Positions 32,956 through 43,700 of a DNA stretch of 64,000 nucleotides are shown in pieces; the stretch's first letter is position 1, and each line of letters opens with the position of its first letter. The stretch is from the NCBI GenBank assembly GCA_003116995.1, contig BDSL01000032.1, forward strand, positions 186,001 to 250,000. Direction: 5' to 3'. The DNA comes from Yamagishiella unicocca (taxonomy: Eukaryota > Chlorophyta > Chlorophyceae > Chlamydomonadales > Volvocaceae). A program made the position numbers and the translations under genes. The notes under the pieces are model-generated. The model was given only the letters and a program-made list of their open reading frames with translations, was not told where the DNA came from and searched no databases.

Positions 32956-35900
32956 ATGAGGATCAATGCTCAAAAGGGGATCGTGGCCCCGCGCGCCGGC
33001 GCACGGTCGACGACCTGCAGCATTCGTTTCGGCCCCGCGCCACGCGCTCACACACGCTTAGCAAAAACGACGTCCTTCAGCTTTGAGACTCTCGCCCTTG
33101 GTAGCTCGGGTGGCCGCCAGTGGCCGATGGCCACGCCCGCCGGCTCGGTCGTGGATAGCGACGAGGATGATGAGGCCGGTGAGGCCGGGCAGGCCGATCG
33201 CTCACAGGGTGCAACCAGTATCTGCCTCGTCGGAGCCGTCTTGGTGTGGATGTGTTACCGCGCGCATCGTCCTGCTGGGTCGCCGGGGCTAGCGCGCGCG
33301 CCTCCGGGCTGTTGCGTCCACCGCGCAGCCTTGGAGCCGAGGCACAAGGGGACGGAGCCCCTGGTGGGAAAGAGGCGCGCGTGTGGTGCTCGTCCCGCTG
33401 TACGGCGTGGTGCCGAACACAGCGCGCCTCCCTGCGGCATTTCCGCCTCCTGCCGCCACCGCACCCCCCCCCCACGCTGTCGGTACTGTCGGTGTTGCCG
33501 TGATTCCACCCATCCACCCTCCCCGGCAGCACCACACGAAACCCAAAATCCGTTTGTCCCGGCCCCTCCCCCTCCCCTCCGTGAATTCCTCCCCCCCTCT
33601 CGCCCCCGCCGCCGCAGCCTTCTACATCCCGGCGCCGCTGCGGCTGCCGCCGCCCGGCTCCATCTTCACGCCCGCCAGCAGCGCGGGTGGCGCCCCCCCT
33701 GGAGGCTCCATCGCGGCCCCGGGCACACCGAAACCCTGGTCCCCGGCGCTGGTTGTGTTCAGCGGGGGCACGGCGTTCAACAGCGTGGCGGGTAGGTGGC
33801 CGGGCGACGATTGGGGGGAAGGGAGGGATGTGGGTTTTGGTGTTTGGAAGGGAGGGAAGGGAGGAAAGGGAGGGAATGAAGGGGGCGGGGGTCAGAGCCG
33901 AGCGAGGCGCAGGGGAGGCGCTAGACAAGGGAAGTGGGAGTCGGCTGAGGATGCAGCGGACGGTGGATGGGATTCGGAGCCGCGGACGTCAGGAATGCGC
34001 CGCAGGTGTTTGCTGCAGCAGCGGCAGCGGCAGCGGCACATGTGGCAGCCGCTGGGTGCCCTACAGGACCCAACTCCCAACCAGCACGGACCCAACCTCC
34101 AACTCCCAACTCCCAACCCTCAACTCCCCTTCTTCCAGGCCACCTGCGCCACCTGACCACCCGGGTGGCCCACGTGCTGCCGGTGTCGGACGACGGTGGC
34201 TCCACCGCCGAGATCGTCCGGGTGCTGGGTGGCCCCGCAGTGGGGGACATACGCAGCAGGTGCCTCAGGCTGGCGGACGACAGCGACGAAGAGGTGCCGC
34301 CCGGGGCCCGGGGTTTCGGAGCTCGGAGGCGGGGGTTTCGGAGCTCGGGGAATCAGGGTTTCGGAGCTCGGGGGCCAGGTTTTCGGGGTAGCTGGGAAAG
34401 TCGTGGAATCCGTGGGATCCATGTTGGCAGCTGCCCGCTCTTCCCGCCCCATTGTTAAACCAAGTGCTCCAGCGTGCAGTCCAAACCAGTGTACCACGCG
34501 TTTCCTAACTCGGTTTTGCTTTCAGCGCCGACCCACGGGTCTCCTTCCTCTTTCCCCGCTGCTATCCGCCGCTCTCCTCCACCCCACCCCCCGCAGGCCC
34601 GCGCCGTGAAGCGCCTGCTGGCGCACCGGCTGCCCGCGTACGACGCGGGAGCCGCCAAGCAGGAGTGGTACGCCATCGTGGAGGGCGACCACGCGCTGTG
34701 GCGGGGGGTGTCGGACCCCTACAAACACACCATCCGGGCCTTCCTGGTGCAGTTCCACACCGCCATACTGTCGCACAACTCGGGGGAGAGGTTCAGCTTC
34801 AGAAACGGCAGCGTGGGTGGGTGCGGCGAGGTGGGGCGTGGCGGGGTTTGGGCCGGGGTTTGGGCCGGGGTTTGGGCCAGGGTCTGGGCCTGCTCCCCCG
34901 TGTCATGGTATCATGGGTTCTTGGGAGCCCCCTGGGCTCCCCCTCCCGCGCACGGGGGGCCGATCCACGGGTCCCCTCTCACACCCCCTGCCCCCCTGCC
35001 CCCCTCCCGGCCCCCCCGCCCTGCCCCCAGGCAACTTTTTCTTCGCCGGCGCCCGCATCTTCTTCCGCTCCCTGGAGGCCGCCATCTTCCTGTTCGCGAG
35101 GGTGGCCCGGCTGCCGGAGGGGTCGCACGTGCTGCCCGCGATTGCGACGGAGCAGCGGATAACGCTAGGTGGGCGGCTGGGCGGCTGGGTGGGCGGCTGG
35201 GCGGCTGGGTGGCTGGGTTGCAAGGAGAACCCGTGTGGGTGGGTGGATGGGTGGGTGGGCGGATGGAAGCGGCCCTCCTCCGTGCCTGCCTCCTCGTTCC
35301 TGGGTTCCCCTCCCTTCGCTTCCCCTCGCTTCCCTCACCCTCGCTCCCCCTCGCTTCCGCTCCCTTACCCTCCCTCAGGCGCCGAGCTGGAGGACGGCAG
35401 TGTGCTGCGGGGGCAGAACCAGATCAGCCACCCCACGCCGACAGACGACGGTGCGCTGGGCTCGGCTGTAGGGCGGCGCGGGGGGGGGGTCCGACCCCAT
35501 ATCGGGCAGCACACTACCCCTCTCCCACACGACTGAAGTAGCACTTCTCCTCCAACTAGAATTGCCCGCCTTGCCTTGCTGTGAAGCAGACGCAGTGTCA
35601 GACCCAGGGGCAGACCCAGGGCAGACCCAGGGGCAGGGGCAGGGGCAGGGGCAGGGGCAGGGGCAGGGGCAGGGGCAGGGGCAGGGGCAGGGGCAGGCGG
35701 CCGCCGCCCTCTCCCGCTGTGGTTGCGCTGGCCGGCAGCACCGCCATTCACCTCCCTGGCGCCGCTCCTGACCTCGACCCCCCCGGCCCCGAAACCACGT
35801 GCGCAGGCTCCGGCCCGCAGCAGGTGGACAAGGGCTGCGACGAGCCGCTGCCTGCGCCCATCCGGCGCGTGTTTTACATGGCAGCGGATGAGCACAAGCA

Positions 35901-37825
35901 GCAGGGGCCGGCAGGGGGCGGCGCGGCTTGCGGGCAGGGGGAGCACGAGGTCTTCCCGGCAGCCAACCCCCGGGTGCTGCAGGTGCGCTGGATTCCTAAC
36001 ACCACCACTGGCCCCCCTCCGCGCCAGTAAGCCCGGGATAGGGATGCCTCTGCTCCCGTGTTTCGAGTCCCCAGTCCCCTCTGCCCTCCCCAACCCCGGA
36101 TTTCTTCTGTATCCCCTCACCCCCACCCCACCCATGCGCACTCAACCGCGTGTCAGAAAACTATTCGCCGGTTCGTGTCTGCTCTCTGTTTCCTATGTCG
36201 TGTAACCGGGTCTTCTCGCCACCCCACCCCACCCCGGGCTCCTTCTGTCCCCGGCCCCCTCCTATGGAAACCCACATTAGGACATCAACCGCTGCGACGC
36301 CCTCATCTACGGCATGGGCTCCCTCTACACCTCCATCTGCCCCACCCTGTGCCTGGAGGGCATGGGGGAGGCCATTGCCGGGAGGAACGTGCCCAAGGTG
36401 GGTGTGGGGGGGGTTACAGCAAAGAACACCGGTGTGTGTGTGGAGGGGGTGTTGTAAGAAACGTGGGGACCACCTGGGGGGACAGGGGGGCGGATGGGGG
36501 ACCGCGAGTCGCTGCGGCTCGTCTCGTGCCCCCACCAAACCCCGTCCCCACCTGCCACCCTGCCGGTGTTTAACTACATGTTTACACGCGCCCCACCCCT
36601 CTCCAGGTCATGATGCTCAACGGCAGTCACGACCGCGAGACCGCCTGCTGCGGGGCGCACGACGGGCCCATGACGGCGGCGGACATGGTGCAGGCGGTGA
36701 GAGGGGGCGCCAGGGTGTGTGGGTGCCTGTTGATGATGCTTTTGTGGTGGTGGAGTCCTCGTCAGCCCGCAAGAGCTCTGGTTCGCGGTGATCCCCGGAA
36801 GGCAGATGCAGACAAGGTCCCGGCCCTTCCAGCCGCGACCAATCCACCTCCCGCCACACCACACAGTCCCGCACCCGACCGGCGGCTTTCTTTACCCTAC
36901 CGCCGGCCAGCCTCCCTCTACCTCGACTGATGTCGAGCAGCCTGGACACCCACCCAGCTCCTCGCCCCACCTCCCCTACTCGGTCAGCTCTCCGACATGC
37001 CCCCTACCCCACCTCCCCTCCGTCTCCCGTCCTGAACGGTTTTCCTTCCGTACACGTTTTTTCCTTGCAAATCTCCCCTCCGCCCCCCACCCCCTTCTCC
37101 ACCGGACCACCACCTTGGCCGCCCTCGGTTTGTCGGCCGTGGATTCGCGGATTCCCTTGTAATCCCCTCCCCCGCTGCCCATAACACCGCCGGTGGGGCC
37201 TCAGGCCTGCGACGCGCTCAACCGGCGCCGCACCCGCCGCCCCGGCGGCCGCCTGCGCAACCCGCCGGGCGCCTACGTCACCGGCCTGCTCGTCCCACGC
37301 GGCGGCTCCATCCGGGTCGACCCCGCCGCGCTGGCGCTGCTGGGCGTACGGCACATCATCGAGGTGGAGTCGTACACGGACGACCAGGGCCAGGCCAACT
37401 TCGAGCCGGGGGCGCTGGTGGCCCGAGTGGACGAGATCCTGCGGCTGCACTGGGAGACCGCGGCGGCGGAGGCCGCCGCCGCCGCCGCGGCGGCGACGGA
37501 GGCGGCGGCGTCGCCGCAGGGGACGAGCGGGGTGGAGGCTGAGGAGCTGTACGGCAGGCCTTTCGTCGGTACCCGAGGGGCTGTGAGTGGTGATGGAGGG
37601 GGCGGCGGGGGGGTAGCGGCGGCGGAGGCGGCGGGCGGGACGCGGCGGTCTGAAGGCGGTGTGCCTGGGAGGGGAGGAGCGCGGGTAGGCGCCTCGGCGG
37701 CGGCGGCGGCGGCGCTTGGGTCCAGCGGCGGGGCGGTGGGGGCGGCGCCGATGCACGCACCAGCACCGGCACCGACACCGGCGGGCGCGGCGTGGGATAG
37801 CTCCTCGGGGCCGCTCCTCCGGTGA
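32956..37825 (+). CDS. CofD/YvcK-like (UPF0052) protein, ten exons
   Basis: Exons 32956-33178, 33618-33791, 34139-34293, 34597-34816, 35031-35168, 35379-35450, 35807-35982, 36281-36397, 36607-36696 and 37205-37825. Phases close; length is 661 residues from 32956 or 604 from the ATG at 33127. Family members bind phosphate-containing ligands: CofD transfers phospholactate in F420 synthesis, and YvcK is a bacterial wall/gluconeogenesis factor that binds UDP-sugars. Seen: LVVFSGGTAFNSVAG (glycine loop), LPVSDDGGSTAEIVRVLGGP, GDIRSRCLRLAD, SVGNFFFAGARIF, and CDALIYGMGSLYTSICPTLC followed by KVMMLNGSHDRET, all in family order. The Ser/Arg-rich segment before 33127 could be an organelle transit peptide. 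The C-terminal 120 residues are Ala/Gly-rich. The true role in algae is unknown. Confidence 0.87.
34312..34385. repeat. GGTTTCGGAGCTCGG tandem repeat
   Basis: About four imperfect units in the intron after exon 3 of the CofD-like gene. Confidence 0.75.
34505..34543 (+). repeat. Dispersed repeat family E copy
   Basis: Contains CGGTTTTGCTTTCAGCGCCG followed by ACCCACGGGTCTCC, in a CofD-like intron. Confidence 0.75.
35628..35697. repeat. GGGGCA hexanucleotide array
   Basis: About eleven perfect units in the CofD-like intron between exons 6 and 7. Confidence 0.92.
36144..36213 (+). repeat. Dispersed repeat family B copy
   Basis: Runs from AAACTATTCGCCGGTTCGTG to CTATGTCGTGTAACCGGGTC, in the CofD-like intron between exons 7 and 8. 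Confidence 0.8.
37126..37164 (+). repeat. Dispersed repeat family F copy
   Basis: Contains TTTGTCGGCCGTGGATTCGC followed by GGATTCCCTTGTAA. It lies just before the last exon of the CofD-like gene. Confidence 0.75.
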
Positions 37826-40762
37826 CACCCTTTGGTAGCTCCCGGGGGGAGGGGTGATGATTGATGTTGGGACGATTGAGGTGATAATGACTATGATGGT
37901 GGTGCTGCTGCTGCTGATGATGATGACTATGATGGTGATGTCCCGGCGACGGCCGCATTCGCGTGGCACGCTGGCGGCTGACAGGTCGGCTCCGCCCTGT
38001 TTTGAGGCGGCTCGTGCGCAAGTAACCCAGCCGCCAGCCGGACCGAGGTGCAGGCGGCGTCTATCCGGCAGCCCTGCTGCGGCAGCGCTAGTAATCGTAA
38101 TACTAATAAGCGGGCGGGGATTGCGAGCCATAAGGCCCGCCTGGTTATTGACGTGAGTCCGTGCCGGCGCCGCGGCCGGTGACACACGGCGGCATGGAGC
38201 GGTGGGATTGCGTGCGTGCATGTTCGCTGACAGCCGCGGGCGGGGAGCGGTTTCTGTAACCGGCGGGGGGGTAATGGCATAAAAACCGGTTACGCGACAT
38301 GGAGGGGCTGCACACAGCCCGCTAGGGTCATGAGGAGTGCTGCTTTCATTTTCTGGAAGGGCAACATTAGAACGGCGCCGTGACCTCACTCAGCGAGGAC
38401 GCCGGCCCAGCATGTACACTTGCACATGTTTGTTTCTCGGGGAGGGATCGCGATCAATCACCGACTTGTAAATGCCGCTACGTCCCCCTCCTGGAGGGGC
38501 CGACCACATCGGGGCGTTGGCCGAAGGCTGCTGGCGTGCATGCCGTCTCTGCAGCAGCGGCTACGGGACCGTGAGGCGCTGCCCTGGCGCTCCGGTCAGC
38601 GCCTCCGACAAGACCACGCCAGCCAGCCTGCGGGAGCTACCAGCAGCTACCAGGGGCTCCAGCTGGACAGGTGACGCGCATCCACAACGCCGGAGTATAG
38701 ATGGGGCTGCTGCTGCGACTGCAGCCGATTACTGCCTTCACATAACCAGGTACTTGAATGGGAGCGTAACCATGTCGCTTACTCAGTTACGAGGATTTGA
38801 GGAGGCCTGCTCGTTGCGCACGAGCAGTTAAACCGATGAATTCAACTAGCTGGATCTCAGAGGTGCGAGGTTGCTATCCGTGCCCACGTGGGCCTCTGGC
38901 CCCGACAGCCTAGTAAGTAGTAACCCAGCGTACCGTATAAGGATGCAAACGAGCTCACGCGACGTCGTACGTGCATGCATGTCCACCCTTGCTCTGATAG
39001 CCTGCTGCATCTCAACATTTGTATCGCATCATCATCATCACCACCACCACCACCCGACTCCGTACACAGCGCGAACCCCTGCGCCCAGCAGCCGCACCAT
39101 TTCCAGCGCGCGCCACAGCCGCCTCGCCTCCTTTAAGCAAATCCCAGACTCTGCATGAGCAAGCTTACTAAGCCTTAAGCCTTGATTTTCATTGTTAAAA
39201 CTCTATCGCTGTTGCCATCCAACCGGCTTGCACAGGCACGCTACACAGCCATGAGCGCGCGACGGGCGTCGCGCTCCGGCCCGCCCCGGCGGCTCAACCA
39301 CCGTACCGTACGACACGTACCGTCGATGCCGTACGTGGCAGGAAGAGCAAGTCCGCTGGCGTCTCGTTCCGTACACATGCAGACATGCAGTACGACCCTT
39401 GTGCAGCCCATAGCATCTTGCGTGAGCCACCCTCCCCCAACTGCGCAACCACCCCTCTGCCCCAACTGCGCAACCACCCCTTTTTTCGGGCATCCACGGG
39501 TCTTCCTCGACCCCCCCTCCCCCCAACAGCCATAAAAAGGCGCCAGCCCAGCCCCCTCCCAAGGCCTGGCTTGCGGCCCCCTCCCAAGGCCTGGCTTGCG
39601 GCCCCCTCCCAAGGCCTGGCTTGCGGCCCGCCTACAGCCTCAGACCCGCCACCGTAAGCGGGCCCCTTGCGCGAGTCCATCCTCACCGCAGGGCATCCGC
39701 GCCGGCTCCTTCGGGACACCCACCCCTCCTTCGGGTCTCCCTCGACCCCCCCCCCCAGCAGCCGCCCTTGCACAATAACGATTGCCCAGCAGGTGACCTG
39801 GCGCGGCGCCAACACGCCGGCACTGTCCGTTTGACTACAATGCAAGCAATCCTTATACTTGGTATGTGCGGCGTAGGGTACGGTATATAGGGATGGGTTG
39901 GCAGCCGGTCGCCTGGCCCCGCAACACCCATGCGTCTTTATGCTCAATGGTGGTTCGGGTATGCCCACAGCCGCTGTCGCGAAGCCGCGCCGGGACGCTG
40001 CAGGCGCCCGGCCAAAACGGTCCTTGTTGCGGCCACTCGCCGCGCCGTTTGGCACACAGGCTCACAGACGAAGCACGCTGCGCGGAGGTGGTAGCACGCT
40101 GGCGCGATGCGTGCGCAGGTGAGCGATGGGACGGGTGCCGCGCCCATGCCCCGTCACGCGCCAAACGCGCCAGGGCTAGAGGAGCGCAAAGCGCAGCCTG
40201 CGCACACCAGCGCCTTGACGAGGCCAGCGCGTCGCAGAGAGCGCGTCCTACCCACCCGGAGGATGGCGCGGCGGCCAGCTGGAATACGGTATCCACCCTC
40301 CGCGCCGGCCGTGCCCTCGCCGCCATAGGCTGGGCCCCGACCCCCTCAAGGCCCCACCGTGGCGCGTCTCTCAGCGCCCAAGCCACGCCTCGCTGCAGTT
40401 CCCGGACCCATGCTCTGATTTCCTACTGTGTTGCCTCCGCGCCCCCTCCCCCTGGATTCGCGGATCCTCCTATAAAAACCCCTCCCCCCAAAGACCAAAC
40501 GCCGTGTACAACTATTGGGCCCAGGTGGCGCCCTGCGAGGGCCGACGGCACCTGTCGCTTCGCCCGATCCTGCCCACTCGTACCATCACAGTATACAACT
40601 CAGCAAAAACCTGGCCTCCTCAAGGACGCGCCGCATCCAGCGCGCTGCCGCCCGCGCCCATCTGTGATGTTGTTAAGCTCAGCTGGCAGCAGTGAGAGCT
40701 GGGTCGCTCATGCCGTGCAATGCCGTCCCGTAGGGTCGTCAGGTGCGCGCGAATAAGCTCGT
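37826..40762. other. 2.9-kb convergent gap without a supported gene
   Basis: This gap lies between the stops of the CofD-like gene (+) and DPH6 (-). It holds GAT/GGT-rich triplet runs (37853-37942), a family A/B-like core at 38275-38305, a CAT/CAC run at 39028-39056, a 24-bp triplicate at 39550-39628, a family D end at 39478-39512 and a family F fragment at 40460-40480. TGTAA motifs at about 38256 and 38468 could end the CofD-like transcript. Open frames of 180-300 codons around 39850-40750 show no recognisable motif and none was called. Confidence 0.6.
39550..39628. repeat. 24-bp tandem repeat, three copies
   Basis: Unit CCCTCCCAAGGCCTGGCTTG plus CGGC, in the convergent gap. Confidence 0.88.
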
Positions 40763-43700
40763 TTAGGGCGCCGGCAGCGCCGCCAGCAGCTCTAGCACCG
40801 CCACGCACTGCGCCGGCTGCGGATTGGCGTTCGTCGCCACTCGCTGCACCGGCACCCACGACACGTGGAAGTGGTTGGCGTCCTTGCTGTGGTGGTGGTG
40901 GTGATGGCTGCTCGTGTCCTGGTGCTGGGCATTGTTATGGTGATGGTGGGTGTGGTGATGGGTGTGGTGGTGGTGTTGCTGACCGCCGTTGGGATGGGGG
41001 CTGCCGGGCTGATACCCCGACGACCGTCGCGCCGAGGGGCTGGACACATTGGGCGCGGGCGAGCTGGGGCGGCCCGGGCTGCCGGCAGCTGGTGCGGCGG
41101 CGGCCTGGGCCGCCCTCACGGCCGCCGCCGGCCTCGGCGAGCTGCAGCCGCCCGCGCCGCTGCCCAGCGCCGCCGTAGCGTACGCAGCCAAAGCGCCGCT
41201 GCTCTCACCGCTGCCGCTGTCCCTCTTAAACCCCTTGCCTCCACCAGCGCCGCCGCTGCTGTCGCCGCCGTCTTCCTGGTCGTCATCCACTGCGTGCTGC
41301 ACGCGGGGTCCGCCTCCGGCGCTGCCGCCGGCGACGCGGCCAGCCAACTGACATCCCGCCGCCGCCGGCGGCGGCGGCGGCGGCGGGCTGAAGTACTCGT
41401 CGTCCGTAAGGCCAACGGAGGAGCCCTTCTCGTACCACACTCGCACCCATATCAGGCAGGACATGTCCATCCCGTGCGCCGCCAGCACGGACGCCGCGGC
41501 GCGGCGGAAACGGCGCGTCAGCTGCGCCGTGGTCACCCCTGGAGCGAAGACCGCCGGGGGCAGGTGGAACAGGGACCGCAGGACCTGGCCGTAGCAGCAC
41601 ACAGTGGTGACCATCACGTCGCTGCTACTGCCGCCGCCGCCGGGCTGCGGCGCCGCCGCCGCGGGCGCCGCAGGAATCTCCAGGTTCGGCAGTGCGGCTG
41701 CGGTGTGCGGCGTGGGCGTGGTGGCGGCGGAGGAGCCATGCCCATGCCCGTGATTGTGTCCGTGATTGTGTCCGTGGCCGGGCGGCGTGAGGACGTGGGG
41801 GACGCGCATTGGCGGCAGAGCCGCCGCGACACTGCGATGCGGCGGCTGCGGTGACGCGCCGCCGCCAGCTAGCACGGCTGCCGCAGCCGCCGCGACTTCC
41901 GCCGCGGCCGCACAGGCGACGGCGGAGGCTACGGCGCCTACGAAGGGGCTGGGCTGGATGGGCGTAGCGCCCACGGACGCGGCCGGCACAGTGATTGCGG
42001 CGGGCCGGGTGCGCACGGGCGCCTCGTTGCTGCCGCTGGTCTGGGCTCCGGCCGCCGCCATCGCCACCGCCCCTGGAGCGGACACCGACACGACAGGCGC
42101 GGACTGCGACTGGGGCGGCAGCGTTGACACCGCGGTGCCGAGCGACGACATCCCTCCCCGACCTGATGATACCTCGAAAGACAAAATGTTGCCGTCCAGG
42201 CTGCTGCGCGGCATGAGGGGCCCGCTGCTACCGCTGCTGCTGCTGTAGCTGGCGCGGGAGGCGAGCCCCATGGCGGCTGCCGCCGCTACGTCCCTGACCA
42301 CGCCGTTGCTGCTCAGTCGCGGGCGCCGAGTGGGCGCGCTGTTGCCGCCCATCGCCTGCTGCTGGTGCTGTTGTTGCTGCTGCTGCGGCTGCTGCGGCGG
42401 CGGCTGGGCTTCAGCAAACAGCTGCTGCGGCGACTGCTGCAGGTGCAGCAGGTGCTGCAGCGTCGGCGACAGCAGCTGGTGACCCGACGCATGCGACGAC
42501 GGAGGCGGGTGGTGCAGCTGCAGCTGCGGCTGCTGCTGAAGGCCAGGGCTGTTGCAGCGGTTAAAAATCCCGCTGCCGCCGCCGTTGGCGAGCAGCCCCA
42601 ACCCCGAGCTGCGCTGGCGCGACAGCATCGACGGGCCCGCCAATGGGGTCCCCACCAGGCTGCTGCCGGTTTCAGGCGACATGAACCCCGCCGCGCTCAG
42701 CATGTGGCTCGGCGGGGGCGCGATGCCCAACACGTCGCTGGAAACCTGCCACTGCATAGGCGACGACCCATGGTTCACTATTACGCCACCCTCCCTGCTG
42801 GAGTTGCTCTCCAGGGAGCCCCGCGGAGTGGGCGGCAGCTCGCTCCAGGTGGTGGTGCCGGTGGCGGTGCCGCCGGGGCTGCTGTGGACCTGGCCGTGAC
42901 CTTGCTGGTGGCCCTGGTGATGATGGTGGTGGGACTGGTGCAGCGAGGCGGCGTCATGGTGGCTGCTGTTGCGCCGCTTGGCGAAGCTGTCATGGCCTGC
43001 GGGAGGGAGGGAGGTAGCGTTAGGAGCTGGATGAGGGGAGGGGTTGGGCGTGGGTTGGGTTGGGGAGAAGGTGGTAGGCGAAGACGGTGGGCAGGGCGGG
43101 GTGTCGTGCAGCTCCTGCTGACGTAGCCCGCGTGTTTGGATGGGGGAACGCAGCACCCTGAAGGCACCTCTTGGTCCCGCTGCACCGTATCACCCGGCCC
43201 CCCCCTCTCACCCGACAGCTTGCGGATGACCGCCAGCGCCTCCACATCCAGGCACACCGGCTGGATCTCCACCAGGCTGCCGCGCGGCAGCGAGGGGACA
43301 GTCACGTACAGCACGCTGGGCCGCACGCAGCTGCGGACCTGCAGGGCGGAGGGCAGGAAAGGTACACACCGGACATGGTGAGGGCGCTTCCAGAGGCGGA
43401 GGAGCGTGGTCACGTAGCCAGTTTGGCGGAAGCCCTCCAGACGCAGCACACAGCACGCAGCACGCGCGCAGCCGCATCTCCTCCCTTGGCCCTGACCTCC
43501 CGACTGGATGAAGTGGATACCATCCACTTCACCCACCCGCCAGCCGCACCGCCACTACCACGACAACCCGCGCACCTCGGGCGGCTGTAGGTAGGAATCC
43601 ATCACAGCCGCTGCAGCAGCCGCTGCGGGGCCGCCGGACGGCAGGCCGCTGACCGTCGCGCGACCGCCGTACAATCCCCCCGCCGCTGCTGCCGCTGCCG

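Noticed and set aside
39853..40756. Overlapping open frames of 177 and 296 codons
   Set aside because: The Arg/Ala/Pro-rich translations on both strands are typical of stop-poor GC-rich DNA, with no motif or homologue that I recognise.
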